From positions 20,326 to 84,325 of the forward strand of contig NZ_LXYE02000008.1 of assembly GCF_001659685.2 (NCBI RefSeq): a DNA stretch of 64,000 nucleotides. Reading direction: 5' to 3'. Positions 38,401-46,636 of this stretch are shown piece by piece. The position numbers were made by a program, and so were the translations under genes. A model generated the notes under the pieces. That model was given only the letters and a program-made list of their open reading frames with translations, was not told where the DNA came from and did not search any database. Each line of letters opens with the position of its first letter. Position 1 is the first letter of the stretch. This stretch comes from Labilibacter marinus (lineage in GTDB: Bacteria > Bacteroidota > Bacteroidia > Bacteroidales > Marinilabiliaceae).

Positions 38401-40187
38401 TTACAGCCGCCACTACTATCATAGCAATGTTGCCTTTGGCCATGGGTAAATCGGAATACGTAGGTAGTTTGGGTGCTCCATTTGCCATTACTGTTGTTGG
38501 TGGTTTGTTGGTCAGTACTTTATTAACATTGGTGTTTATTCCTACGTTTAGTTTTGGTTTGGAAACTTCTATTCGATGGATTAAATCATTAGATATCGTT
38601 TATAAACTCATTATATTTATTTCGTGGGTAGTGGGCATTGTCTTGATTCACTTTGTATTTAATCATTCCTTTGTTTGGATGCTGGTAGAATACTTTGCCT
38701 GTGTGGTAGGAGTACCTGCCGTGATGTTCTTTATTTTAACGAGTCTTCGTCAAGCACAAGCTGAGCTGATAAAACCTGATGAGGCGATTACCATTCAACT
38801 GCAAAATGTAGTGAAGATTTACGATAGAGATAATCGTTTTATGCGTGAGTGGAAAACGGGTAAAAAGTACGGAGCAAAAGAACAATCGGAGAAAGGAGTA
38901 AAAAGTTATCTGGAAGGAATTATCTGGCAAATACCTTTAATGGGTTTTCTGGTTTGGATGACTTGGTTCTATTTAGAAACCTCACTTTGGACTTTTATAT
39001 TTCTGTTTGTGAGTTACTTTATTTATTTATCGTATATAGCACATCTGCGCCAGTGGCCTGATGCAAAAGGTAGGTTTAAAAAGATTTTTGCACACAATGG
39101 TATTTTAAATCGTATTGTGTTATGGGCTTACCCTGCCATCAGTTTAGGGTTGTTTGCACATAAATTCAATAGCATAGCATCTTCTATTGTTTGGGCTGGT
39201 TTATGGTATTTAGGTATTTATATTTCGGTAACAGGTAAAAAGCTTATTCGTGAAAATATTAATGTAGAAAGACTAAAAGGTCGTTTTTCTGGCATTCGCC
39301 GAACATGGTATATTTTAGTTCGTTCCATTCCACTTATAGGTAAACAAAAGGTGCCGTTTAAAGCTCTAAAGGGAGTTAGTTTAACCATGCAAAGTGGTAT
39401 GATTGGTTTGCTGGGACCTAATGGTGCTGGTAAAACTACCATCATGCGTATCATTTGCGGAATCCTGGATCAAAGCTATGGTAAGATATTCGTGAATGGT
39501 TTAGATTCCTTAAAGTACCGTGAAGAGCTTCAGGGATTGATAGGTTATTTGCCGCAGGAGTTTGGTTCATATGAAAACATGAGTTCCTTTGAGTTTTTAG
39601 ATTATATGGCATTGCTAAAAGGTTTAAGAAAAAAGGAAGTGCGCTTTGCCAGAGTGGAGTATGTGCTTAAGGCAGTGCATATGTGGGATAGAAAAGATGC
39701 GGCTATAGGTTCCTTTTCGGGAGGAATGAAACAGCGCATTGGTATTGCACAAATTATGCTTCACTTGCCGCGTATATTGGTAGTGGATGAACCAACAGCG
39801 GGACTAGACCCAAGAGAACGTATTCGTTTTCGTAACCTGTTGGTTGAGCTAAGTAGAGACCGAATTGTGATATTTTCTACACATATTATTGAGGATATTT
39901 CCAGCTCGTGTAATCAAGTGGCTGTGATGAAAAAAGGAGACCTAAAATATTGGGGTATTCCTTCTGAGCTTTCAAAAGTTACACAAGGTAAAGTATGGAC
40001 TTTTGAAGTGCCCAAAGAAGAGTTTGAAACAGTGAACAAACAATTTCAAGTCGTTCATCATATTGGTACAGGAGCAACCGTACGGGTTCGTGTATTAAGC
40101 AACGATAAACCTGTAGAAGATGCAGAATCTGTTCACTCTAGTCTGGAAGATTCGTATCTATGGCTATTGAGAAATGAAGTATCGTAG
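35472..40187 (+). CDS. RND efflux permease fused to an ABC ATPase domain
   Basis: 1571 aa without interruption. Residues 1-1030 are a complete RND pump (SVELYPDTELPMLFVQIVGD, GIALAVGMLIDNSIVVMENI, GFLILLGIVVNNGIILIDYA). Residues of about 1035-1290 add several further membrane helices. Residues of about 1293-1571 are an ABC ATPase: Walker A GPNGAGKTT (from 1315), signature FSGGM, Walker B ILVVDEPTAGLDP. The first ABC strand appears displaced to about 1106-1118 (ITIQLQNVVKIYD), with about 170 residues containing helices inserted before KVPFKALKGVSLTMQSGM. An ABC-2 permease gene follows at 40435, the likely partner of the ATPase. Confidence 0.88.
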   Translation: MNFIIHRKVLISMLFIALSMLGIVSYNNLSVELYPDTELPMLFVQIVGDTESDPKYVEQEAVIPMEGVVGTLEGIEKMESRVNPGRATIIVYLTKDVDFKYAYLKLAEKISASQSLLPEDYRATVIKMDMQQFSNQFMQLQVLGEGDVDRVRAITDERISDKLENIDGVAGIEVYGGREKTVEITLNEDKLESLGLTTSEVRRKILNNEGQKAFAGRVVNEGQYLFVNVEGEYNKIQDLENVVISADGPILLKDIAQIVFGVKEQTSYSRVNAKEAVTIRVARESTVNQIELSGRIKDEVERLNGELGSEGVEIAITSNSAETMEENIASIIDLALIGSLLAVFILWIFLKNIPLVSLVMLSIPISVFSAFNIFYAFGITINTLTLIGIALAVGMLIDNSIVVMENIYRVASTEKDRDKAVTMGTREVWRAILAATLTTITVFLPFVFSSNIYFKLVAKNISVSIVGTLIISLAVALMLIPMMTHSVLWYGKTNVQKRLRRLPLHNRMIQGYLVLLKNALRLPARTINMAVITFFLTIGISLVVSLQVSKEVETPEYIIDIERPSGSTLEATDEMVKELEERLAKVGEHDKIISQVYEEKASLIVKLKDEYKKESDRSLGEIKADIQSKLYGYTDSEINLEQGGGTSNGGGSGFGDNPGMGLMAMFGIGQQQESVVIKGEDFDKMLLLAEDIKYILEDNLEELRSVRVSAGFPRPEMHLEFDPGLMSMYGVTPQNVLSELSTFRNEIQSGGMLRVDNEEYDIVMKQENPYDDDEIPPKTYEDLEGLNVISNSGSLVALNDFSDIIYSTGRAEILRVNQQKEITVRYSFNAEINDSKNLLEQARLDVDELIAEVNLPSGTAIEVVHEEDQFSEFYFLIGMAFVLILMILASVFESFVTPFVMLFSIPLAAIGSFLGLIFTGHSWLNLNTLIGFLILLGIVVNNGIILIDYANILRKQGMRHSRALLQAGISRVRPILITAATTIIAMLPLAMGKSEYVGSLGAPFAITVVGGLLVSTLLTLVFIPTFSFGLETSIRWIKSLDIVYKLIIFISWVVGIVLIHFVFNHSFVWMLVEYFACVVGVPAVMFFILTSLRQAQAELIKPDEAITIQLQNVVKIYDRDNRFMREWKTGKKYGAKEQSEKGVKSYLEGIIWQIPLMGFLVWMTWFYLETSLWTFIFLFVSYFIYLSYIAHLRQWPDAKGRFKKIFAHNGILNRIVLWAYPAISLGLFAHKFNSIASSIVWAGLWYLGIYISVTGKKLIRENINVERLKGRFSGIRRTWYILVRSIPLIGKQKVPFKALKGVSLTMQSGMIGLLGPNGAGKTTIMRIICGILDQSYGKIFVNGLDSLKYREELQGLIGYLPQEFGSYENMSSFEFLDYMALLKGLRKKEVRFARVEYVLKAVHMWDRKDAAIGSFSGGMKQRIGIAQIMLHLPRILVVDEPTAGLDPRERIRFRNLLVELSRDRIVIFSTHIIEDISSSCNQVAVMKKGDLKYWGIPSELSKVTQGKVWTFEVPKEEFETVNKQFQVVHHIGTGATVRVRVLSNDKPVEDAESVHSSLEDSYLWLLRNEVS

Positions 40188-40434
40188 TGAAAAAGGTGCA
40201 AGGGGGTATAAGGTACAAGGGTACAAAGGCACAGGGTGCAAAAAAAATAAAAGTATATCGGATTAAGTGCCTATTGTAACGCTATATCGCTAATACTGGT
40301 GTAATGTATAAAAAGTAATTAGAGCTCCTCGTTTTTAAGGACTTGCCTACCGGCAGGCAAGGGAGTATCCTGAATAATAAGGAGGAAGTGTTTTTTTAGC
40401 TCATCCAAATTGAAAATGGAATAAAGACATTAAT
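40188..40434. repeat. Spacer with purine-rich repeats and a REP-like palindrome
   Basis: Begins with imperfect AAGGTGCAAGGG / AAGGTACAAGGG units (about 40192-40240). It then carries the palindrome CTTGCCTACCGGCAGGCAAG (40342-40361), nested in flanks CTCCTC and GAGGA. No gene. This is typical intergenic repeat material. Confidence 0.55.
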
Positions 40435-41127
40435 ATGAAAAATTTAGTAAACATCATAAAATATAACTTGAAGATAATTTTCGGTAATCGCTTTGTTTAT
40501 TTTTTGGGAGCGTCGCTTATATTTTATCTGCTAATAACTGGTATTGCCTTGTTCTCATCCGACTTAATCAGCGTGGGCGATGTATATTATCAGCTGATTT
40601 TTCCAGGAATATTATTGATGTTTTTTCCTACCGCTTTTGGAATTCAGAACGACGAAGACGCTCGTATTTTAGAAATATTATTTGGGATACCTAACTACCG
40701 CTATAAAGTATGGTTGGTCAGGCTATGTATTATTTTTGCTATGGTATTTGTTATTGTCACCATCCTGGCCTTTTTTAATAATTACTTGTTGGTTGAACTT
40801 CCTTTTATGGAGATGGGTGCGCAGCTTATTGTAGTGCTTATTTTCTTTGGAACGCTTGGCTTCTTATTCAGTACCATGGTTAAAAATGGCAACGGAACAG
40901 CGGTAGTTATGGTTGTGATAGGACTGGCATTATGGTTTCTTCATGCCTTTATTAGTGCTTCAAAATGGAATGTGTTTTTAAACCCATTTTCTACATCCGG
41001 CAGTATGAGTGAGTCGCTATATCAAACCATGTTATTTCAAAATAGGTTAATTATTATTTCGGTTTCGGTAGTGGCCATTTTATGGGGATTAATAAATTTG
41101 CAACGCAGAGAGAGGTTTATTAAGTAA
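40435..41127 (+). CDS. ABC-2 type permease
   Basis: 230 aa with six predicted membrane helices (YFLGASLIFYLLITGIALF, VWLVRLCIIFAMVFVIVTIL, AVVMVVIGLALWFLHAFI, LIIISVSVVAILWGLINL). The layout resembles the N-terminal membrane half of the permease at 26080 (IQNDEDARILEILFGIPNYR compared with its TTEVIYVRNMSN region). With no ATPase gene of its own nearby, it probably pairs with the ABC domain fused to the preceding RND pump. Confidence 0.82.
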   Translation: MKNLVNIIKYNLKIIFGNRFVYFLGASLIFYLLITGIALFSSDLISVGDVYYQLIFPGILLMFFPTAFGIQNDEDARILEILFGIPNYRYKVWLVRLCIIFAMVFVIVTILAFFNNYLLVELPFMEMGAQLIVVLIFFGTLGFLFSTMVKNGNGTAVVMVVIGLALWFLHAFISASKWNVFLNPFSTSGSMSESLYQTMLFQNRLIIISVSVVAILWGLINLQRRERFIK

Positions 41128-41152
41128 TATTGTAAATCAAATAAACCTATTT

Positions 41153-41752
41153 ATGAAAGAATTTGCATTATTGGTATTTGTAGTGATTCTTAAAACATCT
41201 GCTTACTCGCAGTTGTTTAACAAAACTACTTATGTAAAAGCAGAAATTATTTCTTTATCAGATACCATTAAGTGTTATGTTATGCAAAAGGATTATTATA
41301 AAGGTAATATAAAATACAAGTTTGGAGTTGAGGATAAAAAGGTAGAAAGAATACATGAAAGTGTAGTTTTATCAATAGATATGGGTGAAATTTTTTTTAA
41401 CAGGATTTATGTTAGGAATACTCCTTATTTAATGAAATGTATTTGTAAAGGAAAAATCTCCATATACGAACACCTAATTTATAATTATAATTACAATTCA
41501 TTAACAGTAACAGGAGGAGGTCTTGGAGGTGGGCCATCTAAAATAGAAACAAAGTATCTAGTAAAGCAAAGTAAAACCTTTGAAATTAAACGAAGAAAGA
41601 TTAATGATATACTAAATGAGTTAATGGCCGATGATAAAGAATTAGTAGAAAATGTTAAAAACTTTGATAGAAAGGATATTATCTGGGATTTTAAACTTAA
41701 GCAATTAGTAAATCGATATAATAGAAATGCTAGGTATAACGATATACAATAA
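41153..41752 (+). CDS. Small secreted protein, unknown
   Basis: 199 aa. The signal peptide ends near AYSQ (about 20). The body is beta-rich (TTYVKAEIISLSDTIKCYVM) with a Gly-rich turn (GGGLGGGPSK) and a charged helical C-terminus (RRKINDILNELMADDKELVE). I do not recognise it. Related small proteins that begin by describing a membrane or OM-attached barrel are common in Bacteroidota, but no barrel is evident. Confidence 0.6.
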   Translation: MKEFALLVFVVILKTSAYSQLFNKTTYVKAEIISLSDTIKCYVMQKDYYKGNIKYKFGVEDKKVERIHESVVLSIDMGEIFFNRIYVRNTPYLMKCICKGKISIYEHLIYNYNYNSLTVTGGGLGGGPSKIETKYLVKQSKTFEIKRRKINDILNELMADDKELVENVKNFDRKDIIWDFKLKQLVNRYNRNARYNDIQ

Positions 41753-41832
41753 AGGTTTAAGTTACAATGAAACAGTTGAATAAAAGAAAAAAGATATCGA
41801 TAATACCAGGCTATTGGGTAGCTTCCTTATTT

Positions 41833-42348
41833 TTACAACTCTTTTATTAGCTTTTTTGCTCTGCTTTTAAAACCTCCCGTACCAAGGCTTAGTTGATCTT
41901 GTAAGATAATCTTTAATTCAGGTTTAAGTTCTGGGTATTCCTCTGAAATATTAAAAGCCAGTTGCATAGCATGTACTTTAATGGCCACAGGAGTTTGTGG
42001 GGAAATGATAAGATCGAAACATCTATTGATAAAATTACCATCTACTCTGTTGGTGATATCATGAAAGGATAACAGTTTTCCTGTAATTCTAAGTATACTG
42101 CCTGTAGAACTCTGGCTAAACATCGCCATCATATCATCTATGTACGGAGGTATTAGTGCATGATTTTCTTGATATACATGATCCAGAATCCAGGCAGCCT
42201 TCCAGTGTTTATGTTGTTTCATTTCAGCCATTAGCTGAATGAGTACGGTTATATGTTCAGGGTTTTTAGCAATGTAATCGCCTAAAAATAAAGCGCTATG
42301 CTTCGAGTTACATTCCTCAACTTTTATTACAATTTCTTCGTTGGTCAT
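41833..42348 (-). CDS. HEAT-repeat-like cytoplasmic protein, unknown
   Basis: 171 aa, all helical, with no signal or membrane segment. Helix pairs such as HITVLIQLMAEMKQHKHWKA and IKVHAMQLAFNISEEYPELK resemble HEAT/armadillo repeats. No catalytic motif. It is transcribed away from the OmpA/PD40 gene across a short gap. A protein-binding scaffold is the most that can be said. Confidence 0.65.
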   Translation of the reverse strand: MTNEEIVIKVEECNSKHSALFLGDYIAKNPEHITVLIQLMAEMKQHKHWKAAWILDHVYQENHALIPPYIDDMMAMFSQSSTGSILRITGKLLSFHDITNRVDGNFINRCFDLIISPQTPVAIKVHAMQLAFNISEEYPELKPELKIILQDQLSLGTGGFKSRAKKLIKEL

Positions 42349-42503
42349 TTCTTGTCATTACGCCATTAATTGACTTTTAAGTCTTGCAGCAAATATATCC
42401 AAAAATCATTTAGTAATTTTCTTTTTCATTAATGACAATCTATAGTTACTGTTTCAGCAATTGTGTTATTTTTGTTAGCAATACAAATTTTGGAAGAACT
42501 ACA

Positions 42504-44486
42504 GTGAAGAAATTATTATATACCTATAGGCCTATTATGGTGTTTGTAATGCTATGTTTTGCGTTACAAGTGGATGCTCAAAAGCTATCTACTCAATCTA
42601 AAAAGGCAGCAGGACTCTACGAAAAAGCCTTAAGCTATTATAGAGCTCGTAAAGTTGAGTCGGCTAAAGCTCCTTTGCAACAAGCCATCAAAAAAGACCC
42701 TAATTTTATAGAAGCGCATTTATTGATGTCGGAGTTGTATTTTGAGCAAAAAAAATATGAGAATCAGATTGAATACTTGGAGAATGTGATAGAGATCGAC
42801 TCTACTTACTCTGTGTTTAGCTACTATAATTTAGGTGTTGCCAGTTACGAAATAAAAAACTTTGATCAAGCAATTATCTATTTTCAAAAGTACTATCATA
42901 AAACAAAAAATAGCAAAAAGAAAAAGGAAGTAGATGATTGGTTAAAGCGTATAGAGCTCGCCGAAACGGCTGAGGAAAAGCCTGTTTCTATTCATGCAAA
43001 AAATCTGGGACCTAATGTAAATAGTAAGTACAACGAGTATTGGCCAAGTATTACTGCCGATGAGCAGATATTGGTTTATACTGTTTTGGTCGATAGAGAT
43101 TCTGCGGTAAGCAAACACCCGTATAAAATGGCTATATCTAATTTGTATCACGAAGATTTTTTTAGGTCGGTTAAAGATGAAACGGGGGAGTGGAGCAAAA
43201 GAGAGCAGTTGAAGCCGCCTTTAAATAGCGGAAGTAATGAAGGAGCTCAAGCCTTATCGATGGATGGTAATTGGATGTTTTTTACGGCCTGTGGTCGTTC
43301 GGACAGCAAAGGGTCTTGCGACTTATATTTTAGTTATCGAACTGAGTATGGCTGGAGTGAGCCGAAGAATTTAGGTGCGCCTGTAAATACGCCCTATTGG
43401 GAATCGCAACCTTCGTTTTCGTCTGATGGACGTACTTTGTATTTTATCAGTAGCCGACCAGGAGGTGAGGGAGGAAACGATATTTGGCATGCTACTTTGT
43501 TAAGTATTAAGCCAGACGGAACACCATTTTTTGGGAGGCCTGTAAATCTTGGGCCTATGGTCAATACGCATCATAACGAAGTTTCCCCGTTTATTCATCC
43601 TGATAACAGTACCTTATATTTTGCTTCGGAAGGGTGGCCAGGTATGGGAAAAGCCGATTTGTTTATGTCGCGTATGAAAGCTGGCGAGTTTGTATCGGAG
43701 CCCGTTAACCTAGGAGTACCTATTAATACAGAAGGCGATGAAGTAGGTTTGGTGGTTACGGCTAGTGGAAAAACGGCTTATTTCGCTTCGGAGGGAACAG
43801 GAGATTCCTATGGTGGACGCGATTTATATAGCTTTGATATGCCCAAAGATATTCAGCCTTTGCCCGTATCATATATTAAAGGTCGTGTTTTTGATAGTAA
43901 AACCAGAGAACGTTTAAGTGCTTCGTTTGAACTGAGAGATATTTTCAGTGGTAAACTGGCGGCGCAAGCCATGTCAACCGACTTTTCGGGAGAGTTTTTG
44001 GTTTGCTTGCCAGTGGATGGTTCTTATGCTTTAAGTGTTTCTAAAAAAGGTTATTTGTTTTATTCCGACCATTTCGAAATGGATTCGAGTGCGTCTGTTA
44101 ATGACCCTATGGTGTTGGATATATACCTAAAACGTATTCAAGTAGGCGAGCAGATTGTATTGAATAATATATTCTTTGAAACGGATTCTTACGAGCTGAA
44201 AAATGAATCTGAAATTGAATTAGCCAAGGTGTTAGTCTTCTTGAATGAGAATGAACAAACGAAAATTCAGGTGCTCGGTTATACGGATAATGTGGGTTCA
44301 GCAGAATATAATCAGCGATTAAGTAAACAGCGTGCTCAGCAGGTGTATCAGTATTTAATTAACAAAGGCATTGATGTTTCTAGGTTATCCTATAAAGGAG
44401 AAGGTATGAATAATCCTGTAGCGACCAATGACACGGAGGAGGGGAGAGCTAAAAATAGAAGAACGGAGATGAAAATTGTAGAATAG
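42504..44486 (+). CDS. TPR / PD40 / OmpA envelope protein
   Basis: 660 aa from the GTG at 42504, chosen because it gives a proper signal peptide (ending VDAQ) with GGAAG 8 nt upstream. An ATG at 42432 would place 24 odd residues ahead of it. Order: TPR repeats at about 30-130, WD40-like PD40 beta-propeller repeats at about 150-440 (EYWPSITADEQILVYT, SFSSDGRTLYFISSRPGGEG), a carboxypeptidase-regulatory-like domain, then OmpA (GYTDNVGSAEYNQRLSKQRA). It anchors the outer membrane to peptidoglycan. The layout resembles the PorE/T9SS-associated OmpA proteins, though that is not proven. Confidence 0.88.
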   Translation: MKKLLYTYRPIMVFVMLCFALQVDAQKLSTQSKKAAGLYEKALSYYRARKVESAKAPLQQAIKKDPNFIEAHLLMSELYFEQKKYENQIEYLENVIEIDSTYSVFSYYNLGVASYEIKNFDQAIIYFQKYYHKTKNSKKKKEVDDWLKRIELAETAEEKPVSIHAKNLGPNVNSKYNEYWPSITADEQILVYTVLVDRDSAVSKHPYKMAISNLYHEDFFRSVKDETGEWSKREQLKPPLNSGSNEGAQALSMDGNWMFFTACGRSDSKGSCDLYFSYRTEYGWSEPKNLGAPVNTPYWESQPSFSSDGRTLYFISSRPGGEGGNDIWHATLLSIKPDGTPFFGRPVNLGPMVNTHHNEVSPFIHPDNSTLYFASEGWPGMGKADLFMSRMKAGEFVSEPVNLGVPINTEGDEVGLVVTASGKTAYFASEGTGDSYGGRDLYSFDMPKDIQPLPVSYIKGRVFDSKTRERLSASFELRDIFSGKLAAQAMSTDFSGEFLVCLPVDGSYALSVSKKGYLFYSDHFEMDSSASVNDPMVLDIYLKRIQVGEQIVLNNIFFETDSYELKNESEIELAKVLVFLNENEQTKIQVLGYTDNVGSAEYNQRLSKQRAQQVYQYLINKGIDVSRLSYKGEGMNNPVATNDTEEGRAKNRRTEMKIVE

Positions 44487-44501
44487 CGATAATCAGACTT
44501 A

Positions 44502-44897
44502 ATGAATAAATACCAGCCAGTTAACTTTCATTCAGTAGAGGATTTTCTGAACTTTTTGCCAGAGGAAGAATTAAAAGTGGTTGAATTTTTAAGACAAGTG
44601 ATAAAAAGCTGTATGCCCTTTTGCAAAGAGAAGCTGTCTTACAATGTTCCTTACTATTATATAAATAAACGAGTCCTTTTTATCTGGCCATCTTCTGTGC
44701 CATGGGGTAAAGTGAAGAAAGAAGGGGTGATGTTAGGCTTTTGTAAGGGGTATCTAATTCCAGACGAAATTGGATTTTTAGAGAAAGGAAATAGAAAGGA
44801 AGTATACGCTAAAACGTACTTTAAAACTCAGGATATAGATGTTGATTTATTGAAGTCATATATCTATAGTGCTATTGAGCTTGATAAGAGTAAATGA
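44502..44897 (+). CDS. DUF1801 domain protein
   Basis: 131 aa, cytoplasmic. VVEFLRQVIKSCMPFCKEKL, YNVPYYYINKRVLFIWPSSV and LGFCKGYLIPDEIG match the DUF1801/YdhG-like fold. No biochemical role is established. It starts 15 bp after the OmpA gene. Confidence 0.85.
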   Translation: MNKYQPVNFHSVEDFLNFLPEEELKVVEFLRQVIKSCMPFCKEKLSYNVPYYYINKRVLFIWPSSVPWGKVKKEGVMLGFCKGYLIPDEIGFLEKGNRKEVYAKTYFKTQDIDVDLLKSYIYSAIELDKSK

Positions 44898-45051
44898 AAA
44901 TGATATTTATCGAATAATACCTATTGTCACTAAAATAGGAAAAATACCACCTTCCGAATGGTTACGTTTACATTCTTGCTATAAAAAAATGATGCTCAAA
45001 ATCCCAGAAGTAGATTAAGAACATCATTTTATATGTGAAAATTAAACAGAC

Positions 45052-46572
45052 TTAATGTTTAGTTTTTAAAATATCACTTGGAGCATCTTCTAGTTCAATT
45101 TTAAAGGCAATGGCATTTTTAAGTTTAATGTCAGCAGGAATCTCAATAACTAACTCATCAGTCTGTTGAATCCATTTAACATCTTTATCATAACCTAAAA
45201 TGCTTACTTTTTTAATGGCATCATTAATAATTCTATTATTGGCGCCAAAAGCATTAATACTGATAGACTTTCTGTCATCTGGTTTTAACCAATATGCATA
45301 AGTCGTTTGCCCTTTGCTTGTAAAGCGAATATCCTCAGGTGAAAAACCCTTGTCTTTCATGTTACCATGAAGTACCATTTTGGCATTGGTAGGACCTTCG
45401 CCAAAAATAGTGAAAGGAGTACTTTCGTAAATTCCCTCGCCATTAATTTTTAACCAAGCACCAATTTCTTTTAATATAGCTTGTTGGTCTGCAGGAATAA
45501 CACCGTGTTTGTTTGGAGCTACGTTTAATAACAATACACCGTTTTTACTTACGATATCAACCAAATCGTTGATGTAACCAGAGGCTGGTCGCATTTTATA
45601 GTCGTTGGTGTAACCCCAGCGCCATCCACCTAGTGACATATCTGTTTGCCAAGTTTCTTCTCTGATTCTATCCAGCTTTCCGCTTTCGATATCTAACACA
45701 GCAGCACCATCCGGAATTGGTTTCCATTTGATGTTTTTGTAGTTTAAAACAACTTCTTGGTCGTTTTTTAAACCTTGGTTGTAATAATTAGCCAAAAGCT
45801 TTTTGCGCGCTTCTTCGTATTCTGGCTCACATAATCCAAGGTCAAACCATAATAGGTCGGGCTTATATTGAGTCATCATATCCACCGTTCTATCGTACCA
45901 ATGTTTCACAAACGCGTCCGATGCAGGCGCCCATCGTTCGTGTGCATCCCAATAAAAATCTCTTAATTCAGGATTGGTAGTTTCAAACTTATCTTTGTAC
46001 GTCCACCAGTGCCAACCATAGGCATAGTGCGAAGAAACGCCTACTTTCATATCTTGCTTACGCGCCTCTTCAAATAAGCTACCAACGATATCTTTTTTAG
46101 GTCCCATTTTTACAGAATTCCAACGAGTAACATTAGAATTGTACATGGCAAAACCATCACAGTGTTCTCCTACGGGAACTACATATTTGGCACCTGCTTC
46201 TTTAAATAAGTCAATCCATTCCTTAGCATTAAAGTTTTCTGCTTTAAACTCAGGAATGAATTTGGTGTATCCATAATCCTCTGGCTTACCAAAATTCTCC
46301 ACATGATATTTATAAGCCCTTGAGGCTTTTTGAGAAGGATTTCCTAATGCATCAACTGTTTCTTCTTTCCACATGTGGTAGCCATACCATTCTGAATCCA
46401 TAGCAGGAACTGTGGTTGGTCCCCAGTGAATAAATATTCCGAATTTTGCATCCTTATACCATTGAGGAATCTCGTATTGCTTTAATGATTCCCAGTCGGC
46501 TTTATATTTCTTTTGTGCAAAAGCACCAGAAATGAGTAAAACCAATAATAATGTTGACAATAATCTTTTCAT
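45052..46572 (-). CDS. GH29 alpha-L-fucosidase, exported
   Basis: 506 aa. The signal peptide ends at AFAQ (residue 20). GH29 landmarks: KFGIFIHWGPTTVPAMDSEW (residues 43-62), YVVPVGEHCDGFAMYNS and KPDLLWFDLGLCEP, where D244 is the likely nucleophile. A C-terminal beta domain follows. It removes alpha-linked L-fucose or a related 6-deoxyhexose. It is downstream of a RhaT-like symporter and a URO-D-family gene on the same strand, so the released sugar is probably imported and processed by them. Confidence 0.92.
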   Translation of the reverse strand: MKRLLSTLLLVLLISGAFAQKKYKADWESLKQYEIPQWYKDAKFGIFIHWGPTTVPAMDSEWYGYHMWKEETVDALGNPSQKASRAYKYHVENFGKPEDYGYTKFIPEFKAENFNAKEWIDLFKEAGAKYVVPVGEHCDGFAMYNSNVTRWNSVKMGPKKDIVGSLFEEARKQDMKVGVSSHYAYGWHWWTYKDKFETTNPELRDFYWDAHERWAPASDAFVKHWYDRTVDMMTQYKPDLLWFDLGLCEPEYEEARKKLLANYYNQGLKNDQEVVLNYKNIKWKPIPDGAAVLDIESGKLDRIREETWQTDMSLGGWRWGYTNDYKMRPASGYINDLVDIVSKNGVLLLNVAPNKHGVIPADQQAILKEIGAWLKINGEGIYESTPFTIFGEGPTNAKMVLHGNMKDKGFSPEDIRFTSKGQTTYAYWLKPDDRKSISINAFGANNRIINDAIKKVSILGYDKDVKWIQQTDELVIEIPADIKLKNAIAFKIELEDAPSDILKTKH

Positions 46573-46636
46573 TTCGTTCTTTTCTTAATTAATCTAACTT
46601 CTCTTTTCTTGTTTGATTATTTTGTCTGTTTGTATT

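Noticed and set aside
42432..42503. Upstream ATG for the OmpA/PD40 gene
   Set aside because: It puts 24 residues before a good signal peptide; the GTG at 42504 has a ribosome binding site and gives a standard signal.
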